From the NCBI GenBank assembly GCA_917880885.1, contig OU862913.1:8060001-8124000 (forward strand): DNA of 64,000 bases. Direction: 5' to 3'. The position numbers were made by a program, and so were the translations under genes. A model generated the notes under the pieces. That model saw only the letters and a program-made list of their open reading frames with translations, searched no databases and was not told the origin of the DNA. Below are positions 54,846 through 64,000 of the stretch, piece after piece. This DNA comes from Limnephilus marmoratus. Its lineage: Eukaryota > Arthropoda > Insecta > Trichoptera > Limnephilidae. How positions within the stretch are numbered: the stretch's first letter is position 1; the number at the start of each line of letters is the position of its first letter.

Positions 54846-54996
54846 ATTATTATAATTATTATCGCACGGCGTTACATCGACAGATGGAACCTTGTTATTC
54901 CAAAGGGTCAATTGTTTCAATATATTAAAATAATGGAATTCCACTGGAATGGTATGGAATACTGACAACTCGGTATTAAAAATATGAATACATATA

Positions 54997-55658
54997 GTCT
55001 GTCAAAAAAGAGTATAAAATATAAAAACTGGAACTACTAAGTTTGTAGACTGGCAACACCACATTAACTGTCAAATATTGTGCAATGACACTGAATGTAC
55101 AGAACACAGTAAACCACATTTTAAAAAACATTTTTTCTTCATGGCATAAATTTGATTAAAATGTTATTTATAAAGCGATTTGCTTTAATTTAATTTAACA
55201 TAAATTTGAATTCAACAATAGATAGAAAGGAAGAATTACTAATGGTCAGTTTAGTTATTCTACTTTTAGGTCTGAATGAATTAAATATATTCAGATCTAA
55301 AATTAAAGACATGATCTAAAGCCCAGGCAACGTTAAGTACTTTATCTAGTATTAAATAATGTGAGCAATTTCTAAACTGTGCTTTATATTTTATTACATT
55401 ATAGTTATTCCTCATTATATTAAGCACAACATTGCAAAAGTATATTAATAATATACCTATATGCAATTCTAATTTTGAGATCGGCGGGTATCTATACTGC
55501 AATGAAAAAATATTTTTTTTCCACTATTAAGCCTTTTTAATTTTTTTATAAAAATGTAGGTTACACAGCTTTACTTTAACACCATGAGTTATGTGTTTAG
55601 TATTGCCATTTGATCAACAGTGGCGCCCTCATATATTTTCTACTCTTTTTTGACAGAC
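54997..55658. mobile_element. 661-bp inverted-repeat element
   Basis: Ends GTCTGTCAAAAAAGAGTA and TACTCTTTTTTGACAGAC with TA on both sides, as in Tc1/mariner-type non-autonomous elements. The interior has no transposase. Confidence 0.8.
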
Positions 55659-55661
55659 TAT

Positions 55662-56584
55662 ATTAGGAAATAACTTCCGTCAAATGAAAGTGTACTTCTA
55701 TATCTAAAAGTCATATTGACATTGAAGTTTTTTGTTTTGTTTTTGGAAAATGACATTGAAGTTTGATTTTAATTTTGGCAAATGGATCCCAGAACTTGTT
55801 ATTGGTGTGTAGGTCGCGTTGGACACCACGAAGGTGTGCATTAGAGCATGATTTATCTAAAATATAGCTGAACGGTCGCTCAGTTTGATTAGGAACAATG
55901 GCAGTGGAGTTGCAAGAAATATGAATAGCTCAAATAATTTTCAGGAAGAAAATTTCATCATTAGAACTCACCAATAACTATCACAAGCGGTGGGTAGATT
56001 GATTTAACTGCGTGGGTTGAACAGTGTAAGGGATATTATTATGAAGAAATAGATTTTGTAATCAGGACGGTAAGATTCGTCGGTATCGAAATCACGTGTC
56101 AGAAAAAGTGATTTGCATAGATAATAACGCATACATAGACTAGAAGGTTTACTTTGTTTATTTTGTAGGTAAATATCTACTGACACTTCACCGTTGATGT
56201 AATTTTATACATTTTAACTCATAGGTAGCTACGAACAAAATAAAAATAGCCTCCGAAGACCCAGTCCTTAAGTAACAAGGTCATAAAAGTCATAAAGTCC
56301 CATGGTGAAGAATTATGCACATATTGATTTATCGCCGTAAGACCCAGAGACATAAAACTTCATTAATTTGAAGCAAGGTCTTTTAGGGTTTTGAGGGTAT
56401 TTTGACCGTAATTTAAGGTGTCTAAGGGAGATTTTTGGTTAACTTACGTCGAACTATCTGTTGTACTAAATATTGTTCTTTGGGTCATAAGGGACAAACG
56501 CGATTAAAACAAGAAAAATGTATTTAAGCGACTTTCCAGTACTTTGCGCAATTTAATTATTGTGACTTTCATGTAAAAGTTGTC
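55662..56584. other. Gene-free stretch
   Basis: No coding region above 60 codons with any recognisable motif. Nothing else identified. Confidence 0.4.
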
Positions 56585-56730
56585 ACGTGAGCATTACGTA
56601 ACGTTTAGGGGGGGGGGGGGAAGGGTACAGAAAAACGTTACAGCTCGTAACAGGGGTAGGGAGGGGGGGGGGAAACTTTAAAATATTGCGTTACGTAATA
56701 CTTGAACGCCCCCCCCCCTAACGTTGCTGG
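56585..56730. mobile_element. Fold-back repeat with G and C runs
   Basis: 'gcattacgtaacgtttaggg' on the left is mirrored by 'ccctaacgttgc' and 'gcgttacgtaat' on the right, with G-runs at 56609-56621 and 56663-56673 and a C-run at 56710-56718. Probably a MITE relic. Confidence 0.55.
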
Positions 56731-56829
56731 GAAAATATTAAAATAATATAATGATTATAGAAATTATTAAAAATACGTATTTAAAATAATAAGAAAATCC
56801 TTCAGTTTGAAACTTTTAAACTAAAGCTA

Positions 56830-57010
56830 CATTCTAATAACGCAATTTTTCCAGCTTTTAATTAATTGAGGCTAATTATTTTAATTTATTGTTATTTTTT
56901 TTAATTAATCAATTCTAATAAGACAATTCATCCAGCTTTTAATTAATTGAGGCTAATTATTTAATTTTTTTTTTCAATTAATTTATTCTAATAAAAAGGC
57001 AATTTAACCA
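56830..57010 (+). repeat. Tandem repeat, about 75-80 bp unit, 2.3 copies
   Basis: 'ttctaata(ac/ag)...caatt' followed by 'ccagcttttaattaattgag' and 'gctaattatt' starts at about 56832, 56912 and 56986. Confidence 0.85.
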
Positions 57011-57069
57011 GTTTTTATAATATCACAATGACAATATTTAATCATATGTGGAAAGATTCAGACTCTTTA

Positions 57070-57231
57070 GGGAACGTACCCATACTACGTGACAATTTTT
57101 TTTTGCAATTTTTAACCCCCCCTCCCCTGATGACTAAAATCCTAAGCAAACCACCGCTCATTTGTACCAAGCGTGACATTTTGAAGACCCTCCCCCTCCC
57201 CGAAGAGGTCACGTAGTATGGGTACGTTCCC
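57070..57231. mobile_element. 162-bp MITE with TA duplication
   Basis: Perfect inverted ends GGGAACGTACCCATACTACG (24 bases in all) and TA on both sides (57068-57069, 57232-57233). Fits a Tc1/mariner-class MITE. The 62-codon frame over it is incidental. Confidence 0.92.
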
Positions 57232-57233
57232 TA

Positions 57234-57687
57234 GTTCCCTTAGGTGGTTAATAACAAAAATATTATACTTATAAGAAGAAAAATGTTAACTTAACATTAG
57301 TGAGACCTTTTATAAACTTTAATTATAACAGTTATTAGTAAAGTCACTCGTGGAATGCTTTGTCACAGTTACTAGCCGAAGTTAGACAAAGAGCAATTGC
57401 ATATTGTTGTAGTTATTTTATCGTTTTAATGCGTATAACGTTTGATACTGGGAACCAGTGTGCAAAAATTTTAACAAAATAATTAATCACTTTGTAAATC
57501 AGCTATATTTTGATACATTTACGAAAACTACAACTAGTAAGTAATATTTTCACCTTTGAATATAATAACATTAACAGTTATGAGAGAAAAGTAATGAATA
57601 AGTAAATATTTTCACATTAAACTTACCGTTAACACGAAGTTGCGACATGTTTCGAGGGTCATCGCAGCTATCTTATCACCGATTCTA
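57234..57687. other. Gene-free stretch
   Basis: AT-rich DNA with no recognisable gene or repeat. Confidence 0.4.
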
Positions 57688-58490
57688 TTTAAGAGCTCGT
57701 TCACATTGAGCATATAAATATAAAAGATCATAGCACGCCACATATCGCTCTCCATACAATCCCTTCAGACCGTTCACACCTGAGCGCTTTATTCGCACAT
57801 CAACCATAGACAATGCACATCTTACGCCGTAACCGCTCCTGAGGCGATATGCCAACAGTTAAGGGGTGTTCAGACATCTAATATAACCGCTAGCAGGTAT
57901 CTGTTGAACCGCGAGCGCTTATGTTTCATGCCGTTCACACGGCGCAGATAAAATATTTCTTCCTATGGTAGGAGAGGGGGTCAGTTGAATTAGCGAGCGG
58001 CCACGGAGTGCGCATTTTTTGTACTGAATCTATGAACTTGACATCTGTCACCCACCGGTCTTGGCAGCTCCGTAATTAAAATGACCCCCTCTCCTGTTTT
58101 AGTCGGAGTGGGGGGCGCTTAACTGTTGGCATATCGCCTCAGGAGCGGTTACGGCGTAAGATGTGCATTGTCTATGGTTGATGTGCGCATAAAGCGCTCA
58201 GGTGTGAACGGTCTGAAGGGATTGTATGGAAAGCGATATGTGGCGTGCTATGATCTTTTATATTTATATGCTCAATGTGAACGAGCTCTTAAGCGCCCCC
58301 CCACTCCGACGAAAACAGGAGAGGGGGTCATTTTAATTACGGAGCTGCCAAGAACGGTGGGTGACAGATGTCAACTCCATAGATTCAGTACAAAAAATGC
58401 GCGCTCCGTGGCCGCTCGCTAATTCAACTTACCCCCTCTCCTACCATAGGAAGAAATATTTTATCTGCGCCGTGTGAACGGCACGAAACA
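57688..58490. repeat. Interlocked inverted repeats, order A-B-A'-B'
   Basis: Segment A (57688-57862: 'gagctcgttcacattgagca' to 'gcgatatgccaacagttaag') is the reverse complement of A' (58119-58291). Segment B (57930-58120: 'ccgttcacacggcgcagata' to 'ggggggcgcttaa') is the reverse complement of B' (58290-58482). The arms match at about 95%. The segments abut without gaps at 58119 and 58290. Likely two overlapping fold-back transposon units. The 98-codon frame at 58126-58422 is incidental. Confidence 0.9.
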
Positions 58491-58733
58491 TAAGCGCTCG
58501 CGCAGGGGCGTATAACTTCGTTCAAATTTTTCAACCGTGGTCCGTGACGTAAAAGTGCTGCCACTCATAGATAAAGTTTCATAGATGGAGCTGTAAAGAT
58601 AGGTTTGTAATTTTGATTTTCGCCATCTCTCGCTCAGGGTTGCCAACTTAGGGGTAAAATAAGTGGGATGGGATTTTTTTACTGGTTTAATAGGTGTTTT
58701 GGAGTATTTTTTGTGGTATTTTTGGGGGTTTTG
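58491..58733. other. Left flank of Copia-2
   Basis: No gene recognised. Bases 58729-58733 (ttttg) are the left copy of the Copia-2 target-site duplication. Confidence 0.5.
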
Positions 58734-58894
58734 TGAAGGGTTATGAATAACAACAGTTCTTTCAAGCAATGAATTTATTTATATTAATCAAATATATCGG
58801 GAGACAATCTTATTGCGGCGACACACAATTGACAGTTATAAGTACACACAATTCAATATAGATGGAGCTCACGTCGCTTCGTATTATCTTAACA
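58734..58894 (-). repeat. Copia-2 3' LTR
   Basis: On the minus strand TGTTAAGATAATACGAAGCG ... CATAACCCTTCA. Identical by eye to the 5' LTR. Confidence 0.96.
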
Positions 58895-58904
58895 CCTCCC
58901 CTCG
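58895..58904 (-). promoter_or_regulatory. Copia-2 polypurine tract
   Basis: The minus strand reads cgaggggagg immediately before the 3' LTR. Confidence 0.8.
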
Positions 58905-58909
58905 AAGTC

Positions 58910-59161
58910 GTGAGCGAGTATTCCTATTCCAATTCTTACATACTCTCATCCATCATACCTAGGTTACGCAGACAATCATGATGTTTTGATCCACTCAAAC
59001 CTTTCGTCAAAACATCAGCAGGCATCTCATCAGTACATAAGTATTTTAAATCAATTACACCTTGTTCGCACATATCTCGAATAAAGTGGTGTCTCACTGC
59101 TATATGTTTTGTGCGAGGATGAAAGTTTCTACTCTGAGCAAGTTTTATGGCACCGGAAGTT
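58910..59161 (-). pseudogene. Copia-2 polyprotein C-terminal end, out of frame
   Basis: After the stop at 59162 another frame continues GAIKLAQSRNFHPRTKHIAV, RHHFIRDMCEQG and DEMPADVLTKGLSGSKHH. This is the last third of the Ty1/copia RNase H and the standard C-terminus. The join NDNP followed by a stop, where NDNQ-S-GAI is expected, shows a small indel at about 59150-59165. Confidence 0.85.
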
Positions 59162-62100
59162 TTATGGATTATCGTTGAATAACGTCACACACTCACTTTC
59201 AATACCAACGTTACCCAAAACATCACGTAAATACATGGCTTCCTTTGAAGCTTCGGATAGTGCCATGTATTCGGCTTCCGTACTCGATAGCGCAACACTC
59301 CGTTGCTTACGTGCCTCCCAACTGATCGGGGCACCGGCTAAAATAAATGCAAATCCAGAATATGATCTACGATCTATGGCATTTGCTCCCCAATCTGCAT
59401 CGACCACACCGAACAAAGGCAGCCCAGTTCTTTCATAAACTAAACCGTAGTCAGATGTACCTTTTAAATATCTCATGATACGTTTAGCTGCCTTCCAGTG
59501 CTCAACACTATAATTACTATTAAATTGGCTTAAATAATTTACGGCAAACGCTATGTCTGGTCTAGTCGATACAGCCAGATAAAGTAACGGTCCTATCAAG
59601 CTTTGGTATGGGTACTGTTTCATTATGTCCTCATTCACACTTACCGGTTTTTCTAATTTCACATTAACATCTAGAGGCGTCACTGCAGGTTTACACTCAC
59701 TCATATGGAATCGTTCTAACACGTTCTCTATATAAACCCTTTGATTAAGAAACACTCTGTTTTCATCATCACGACTAAATTCAATACCCAAACAATTACT
59801 TATCTTTCCTAAATCTTTCATTTCAAACTCACTTGATAACTGTTTCCTTATATTTTTCATCCATACATCCTCATTTCCTGCCAAAATAATCTCATCAACA
59901 TAAATAGCAATCAACATCAGTCGCTCACCTTTCTGTGCTATGAATACACACGGATCTTGTGCTAACGCTTCAAATCCTATTTTCATCAGCGTTCTCACTA
60001 ATTTTTTATACCACTGTAACCCTGACTGACGCAAACCATACAGAGATTTCTTTAAAACACACACACTATCACTACATTCACTCAATGCTTTGTCCCAGCG
60101 TTTAGCTGTTTCAATTAGATTCTTATCTTTAATAACTTTTCTTTGGGAACCAATCTTTTGGTTTGCGAGTAATCTATTCAAAACATCGCTTAGGTGATCC
60201 GGCACTTCCATGTAAACCTCTTCATCAAGTGTACCATTCAGGTATGCAGTTACTACATCCATTTGATGGATATTTAATCCTAACTCGGCTGATACAGCAG
60301 CTATCAGTCTTATTGATGAAGATCTTACGACCGGAGACGATGTCTCATGGAAATCCTCCCCTGGCCGTTGCGAACAACCCTTTGCGACGAGACGTACTTT
60401 CTTCCCAGTAGTTTTAGTGCTAAATACAAATCGATTTCCGATCACTTTTCGTTGTTTTGGCCTTGTAACTATTTCCCATGTCTTATTTTTTATTTGTGCT
60501 AAATACTCGTCCTCCATGGCTCCTTTCCATGCATCAACATCATTACTCTTTTCTATTTCGTGCCATGTAATCGGTTCTACAATAGTTATCCCAGCTATCA
60601 TGTGCACATTAGTCTCTTCAATATCTGATTCATTTTCACTTTCAGTATTACCTCTTACTAAATTGTGCTCCTTTCGCGGTCTTCCCACTGAACCGGAACG
60701 TATTATACGTGGTCTTCCTCGTCCTCTTTTTAATGGTCCTATTAATCGTTCCCATGAGACTGTTGATTTTCTTTTTCTTTGTAATAGACCAGTTTCTCTA
60801 CTTTCACCTGCTTCTATTACAGGCGTTCTACTGTTTTCTCTCATTTCATCATTTGTGGTTGGATCATTTAATTCTATATTTATTTGTTCATGGTCAGTAT
60901 CTTCTTCTTCATCAAGTATTTCTTTGTACTCATCCTTGAATGCCGTTTCATTTATGAATTTTACATCTCGAGTTACAGCGATTTTTCTCGTCTTAGGGTC
61001 ATGTATTCTATAAGCTTTAGATTGAGTATCATAGCCCACAAAAACTCCTAATTGTGACCTTGAATCAGACTTGCCTTTTTGAGGTCCTTTATCTTTATAA
61101 AATGCTTTAGATCCAAACACGTGCATGTAGATTACTGTAGGCTTCTTCCCATTCCATAGTGTATATGGTATATTGCCACTTAAAGCTGTAGTTGGGCACC
61201 TATTTCTCACATAATTAGCAGTATTCACTGCTTCCGCCCAAAAAGAAGGAGGGCTTCCTGCTTGTCGCATCATACAGCGCGCCATCTCGACCAGAGTACG
61301 GTTTTTCCTCTCTGCAATCCCATTTTGTTGAGGCGTATAAGGCGCTGTTAATCTTCTTCTAATTCCTTCTTTTTTCAAGTACTCGTCGAATGTATTGTTG
61401 ATGTATTCTCGCCCATTATCTGACTGAAGATATTTTATTTTCTTCCCTGTCAAATTCTCTGCAAAAGCCTTGTACGATTTGAACACGCTTAACACGTCGC
61501 TTTTGTTAGCTATAAAGTAGACTTCGCACCATCTAGACTTGTCATCGATAAAAGTAACGAAGTACTTCTTACCGCCATAAGACTCATGTCTCATCGGACC
61601 ACACACGTCCGAATGCACTATTTCTAGTAACTCGCTTGTGCGATCTTCACATCCTTTAGAAAAAGGCGTGCATGTCTGCTTCCCTCTTATACAAATCTCA
61701 CACTGAGACAATTTTTCACTGTCTTTGATGTTTAGCCCATGTACTAAGCCACTCTTTGCCATGGCTTTCAAATCACGCTCATTAAGGTGTCCGAGACGCT
61801 GGTGCCACATATCTATAAGTGTCTCTGGGGTCGCAGCTATATTGACAGCATTTTCGCTCATCCGAACATTATACAAATTACCAACACGGTCAGCACGCAT
61901 GTGAATTTTGTCATTTTTATCAATCACGATTGCGTCATTTTTTCTGAATCGAACTTCAAACCCATAATCCGTCATTTTTGACACTGATAATAGATTAGTA
62001 CGTAGATCCGATACATAGAACACTTTTTCTATATCTATTTGGCGTTCTTCACTGCCCGTGTCCACTGAGATACTGACTTTACCCGTACCCGTAATTTGTG

Positions 62101-63052
62101 TTTTTTCACTATTAGTTGCTAAATTAAGCTCAGAGTTTATCTGTGTGAAATTCTTAATCACTTGCTTTTGGTTGCACATATGACTAGTGCACCCGCTGTC
62201 AATACACCAAATAGGATTAATTTGCTCACCCAACATCACCTCTTCGGTGGTGCTTAATAACATTGTTGTCTTCTGCTCATTATTGTTATTGCGTTCTAAC
62301 TGTTGTGCACTCTGTTTATACTTATTGCCACTGATATTTTTGATCTTACACTCTTTTGCTAAATGCCCACGACGACCACACCGGTAACACTCAATGTAAT
62401 TCTTATTATCGCGGTGGTCATGATTCTTCTTCTGAAAAGCATTTTTATTGAAACGTTTGACAAACATAGCCCCTTGGTCAACAATTTTAGATTGACGACC
62501 CTCAAAATCTTCGATAATTTTGATCTTCAGCGTTTCCGTTGATGGCAAATCATCACGAGATTCGATTGCCGTTCTGAACATGTCGAAAGAATCCGGCAAA
62601 CTATACAGCAATAATATGGCTAAAAGTTCATCAATAATGATCAATCCGATTTCTTTGAGTTTTTTGACAACATCAAAGAAATCCGCTATGTGTTTACGTA
62701 GGTCACTTTCTTCCTGCATACGAGTCAAAACCAATTTTTTCAACAAAGAGGCCTTCCTTGCGGGTCCACTCGACTGATACATAGACTTTAGCTTGTCCCA
62801 TATATCTTTAGAAGTTTCTAAGCCATCCAATGCAGCTAACTCACTCGGACTGACCGCCAATGATATATTCGATTCGGCCTTTCCGTCCATTTTAATCCAT
62901 TCTGCATACTTAGGGTCCATTGATGACGGTTTAGGTAATGATCCCGATACGTACTCCCACAAATCATTTTTCTTTAGAATAGCACGCATATGTATCTTCC
63001 AGGTGTCATAGTTATTTGCAGTTAATTGATCAATTTTAATAGAAGCAGCCAT
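59162..63052 (-). pseudogene. Copia-2 gag-pol polyprotein
   Basis: A single 1296-codon frame from ATG at 63052. Gag (1-215, MAASIKIDQLTANNYDTWKI) ends in the knuckle CYRCGRRGHLAKEC (222-235). Protease is WCIDSGCTSHM (DSG 285-287). The zinc head is WHQRLGHLN ... CEICIRGKQTC (416-461). The integrase core has D482 (HSDVCG), D545 (LQSDNGREY) and E581 (QNGIAERKN). RT (about 830-1110) has DFHETSSPVVRSSSIR, MDVVTAYLNGTLDEEV and LKKSLYGLRQS. Its catalytic box at 1051-1054 reads YVDE, whereas Copia RT has YVDD. RNase H (VDADWGANAIDRRSYSG, SSTEAEYMAL) runs into an early stop. Residues 770-795 are basic, rich in GRPR (AT-hook-like). Near-intact but probably not autonomous. Confidence 0.95.
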
Positions 63053-63268
63053 TTCGAAGTTTCTTCAACTCCAAAACAATAGAACGTATTTGCATTCCAA
63101 CGATGTAAATAATATAACGTAACTTCAAAGTCCGCGTCACCTTAGCGATGCTCACTAACAAGATGGCGCCGTTTATCCGTTTATAATTTTGTTTACGCAA
63201 AAAACTGTTCTCGCTTATAACACTGCAAATCCCACTAATTGTTCACGAAATTGTTTATATTTCACTTA

Positions 63269-63282
63269 CTGGGCCCATAACC
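63269..63282 (-). promoter_or_regulatory. Copia-2 primer-binding site
   Basis: GGTTATGGGCCCAG on the minus strand, directly after the 5' LTR. This is the copia-type half-initiator-tRNA-Met primer site. Confidence 0.88.
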
Positions 63283-63443
63283 TGAAGGGTTATGAATAAC
63301 AACAGTTCTTTCAAGCAATGAATTTATTTATATTAATCAAATATATCGGGAGACAATCTTATTGCGGCGACACACAATTGACAGTTATAAGTACACACAA
63401 TTCAATATAGATGGAGCTCACGTCGCTTCGTATTATCTTAACA
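63283..63443 (-). repeat. Copia-2 5' LTR
   Basis: Partner of 58734-58894, flanked outside by TTTTG. Confidence 0.96.
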
Positions 63444-63448
63444 TTTTG

Positions 63449-64000
63449 TGATTCCATATATTTTTTAAATTTTTATTACATCGTATACACGGAGCACTCG
63501 CACACTTCTTATTTGAGGATTTATTTATATTGTACAAAAACTTGCTGAAACGACTTGTGCCTTCACAAATGGAAAAATTGGTGGACTCTTGAAGTTGTAG
63601 AATTTTTTTTTTAATTTCCGAGAACACCTGATCCATACAGCTTCAATGTGTTTTGGTTTTGATTTTCTAAATATATCACAAGATCTTGAAGAAAATGATA
63701 TTTTTTTTTACAGTAAATACCGTACAAGAATCTCAACTGCTCCGTCTGAAGCCAGTGAGACTATGGCATTCCCCAAATTAGGTATGTTGTGAGGCTGAAG
63801 GTAGTGAGGAGGGGAAGGAGGTGGGGAAGAGGAGGGTTGGGAAGTACCTGGCTATTCAGATCTGGTCAAGCCATTTTCAAGCAACATTTCAATTCTGAAT
63901 GGTGGTCTTACACCAGGGCGATACTGATAGTATCTTCCACTCTGGAACATACCGTAAATATACTATAATATATATTATTTTAAATGAATTAATTGTGAAA
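63449..64000. other. Right flank of Copia-2
   Basis: A minus-strand frame of 67 codons (63636-63433) with a cysteine cluster (CASAPCIRCNKN) runs into the LTR. I cannot assign it. Joining it across the Copia-2 site does not give a longer frame. The purine-rich stretch 63790-63845 is low-complexity. Confidence 0.35.

Larger units (their letters stand above)
58734..63443 (-). mobile_element. Copia-2, complete young LTR retrotransposon
   Basis: Length 4710 bases. The two 161-base LTRs appear identical, and TTTTG flanks both ends (58729-58733, 63444-63448). Primer site, gag-pol and polypurine tract are all in place on the minus strand. Identical LTRs mean a very recent insertion. Its LTR ends and primer site resemble Copia-1, but LTR sequence and proteins differ. 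Confidence 0.96.

Noticed and set aside
58461..63636. A possible host gene split by Copia-2 (frames on either side of the insertion on minus)
   Set aside because: After removing the element and one TTTTG the right-hand frame meets a stop soon after the junction, and the left frame is in another phase.

Overview
The window looks like a repeat-dense euchromatic or pericentromeric stretch of an insect genome. The base composition is AT-rich, introns carry GT/AG borders, and the content is insect-type Copia, Gypsy, PIF/Harbinger, hAT, RTE/Jockey-like and Helitron sequences plus polydactyl C2H2 zinc-finger genes. The short Helitron whose end resembles lepidopteran Helitron ends hints at Lepidoptera, but that is an inference. 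I see no bacterial-style operons, no rRNA and no CRISPR. Nearly all long open frames belong to transposable elements; the only clear host gene is a C2H2 zinc-finger gene at 38.0-46.9 kb. Repeat families are named from protein motifs, terminal sequences and target-site duplications (TSDs) read by eye. | 1-2644: a hAT-like end (to 973) carrying decayed zinc-finger units, then a decayed zinc-finger array on the minus strand, then unique or old-repeat DNA. | 2645-33260: one very large composite. An old Gypsy element on the plus strand (Gypsy-A: LTRs 2649-3362 and 32551-33256, lysine-type primer site, TSD TGTG on both sides) has been split four ways. A 5'-truncated LINE sits in its leader. Copia-1 (minus, 9704-22163) sits in its integrase gene and is itself split by Gypsy-B (minus, 9873-17935, TSD GTAT). 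A 5.96-kb Harbinger transposon (23856-29812) lies in its 3' region and contains a Harbinger-type MITE and LINE scraps. | 33261-37719: a gag-like fragment, a LINE ORF1 PHD-finger fragment, a tRNA-like SINE head, and a 2.45-kb hAT-like element (34796-37248, perfect 8-bp TSD) carrying decayed zinc-finger units interrupted by a LINE tail. | 37720-46860: the C2H2 gene on the minus strand, with four exons all joined by phase-1 introns and three homologous N-terminal exons. Its 6.8-kb intron holds a ruined Mag/K02A2.6-like Gypsy (Gypsy-C), a short Helitron, and an 8-bp-TSD inverted-repeat transposon with eleven 95-bp satellite units inside it. | 46861-58733: a large palindrome split by a hAT that contains another hAT; a ruined gene with a Mutator-like transposase domain and a YqaJ-type nuclease; several MITEs; and an interlocked pair of inverted repeats (A-B-A'-B'). 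| 58734-63443: a complete, very young Copia (Copia-2) with LTRs identical by eye and TSD TTTTG, followed by flanking DNA to 64000. | Functionally this is a palimpsest. The elements supply gag, protease, integrase, reverse transcriptase (RT), RNase H and transposase parts, most of them broken. Copia-2 is the youngest, but its RT active site reads YVDE instead of YVDD and its RNase H end is frameshifted. Several frame breaks lie in homopolymers and may be assembly errors.
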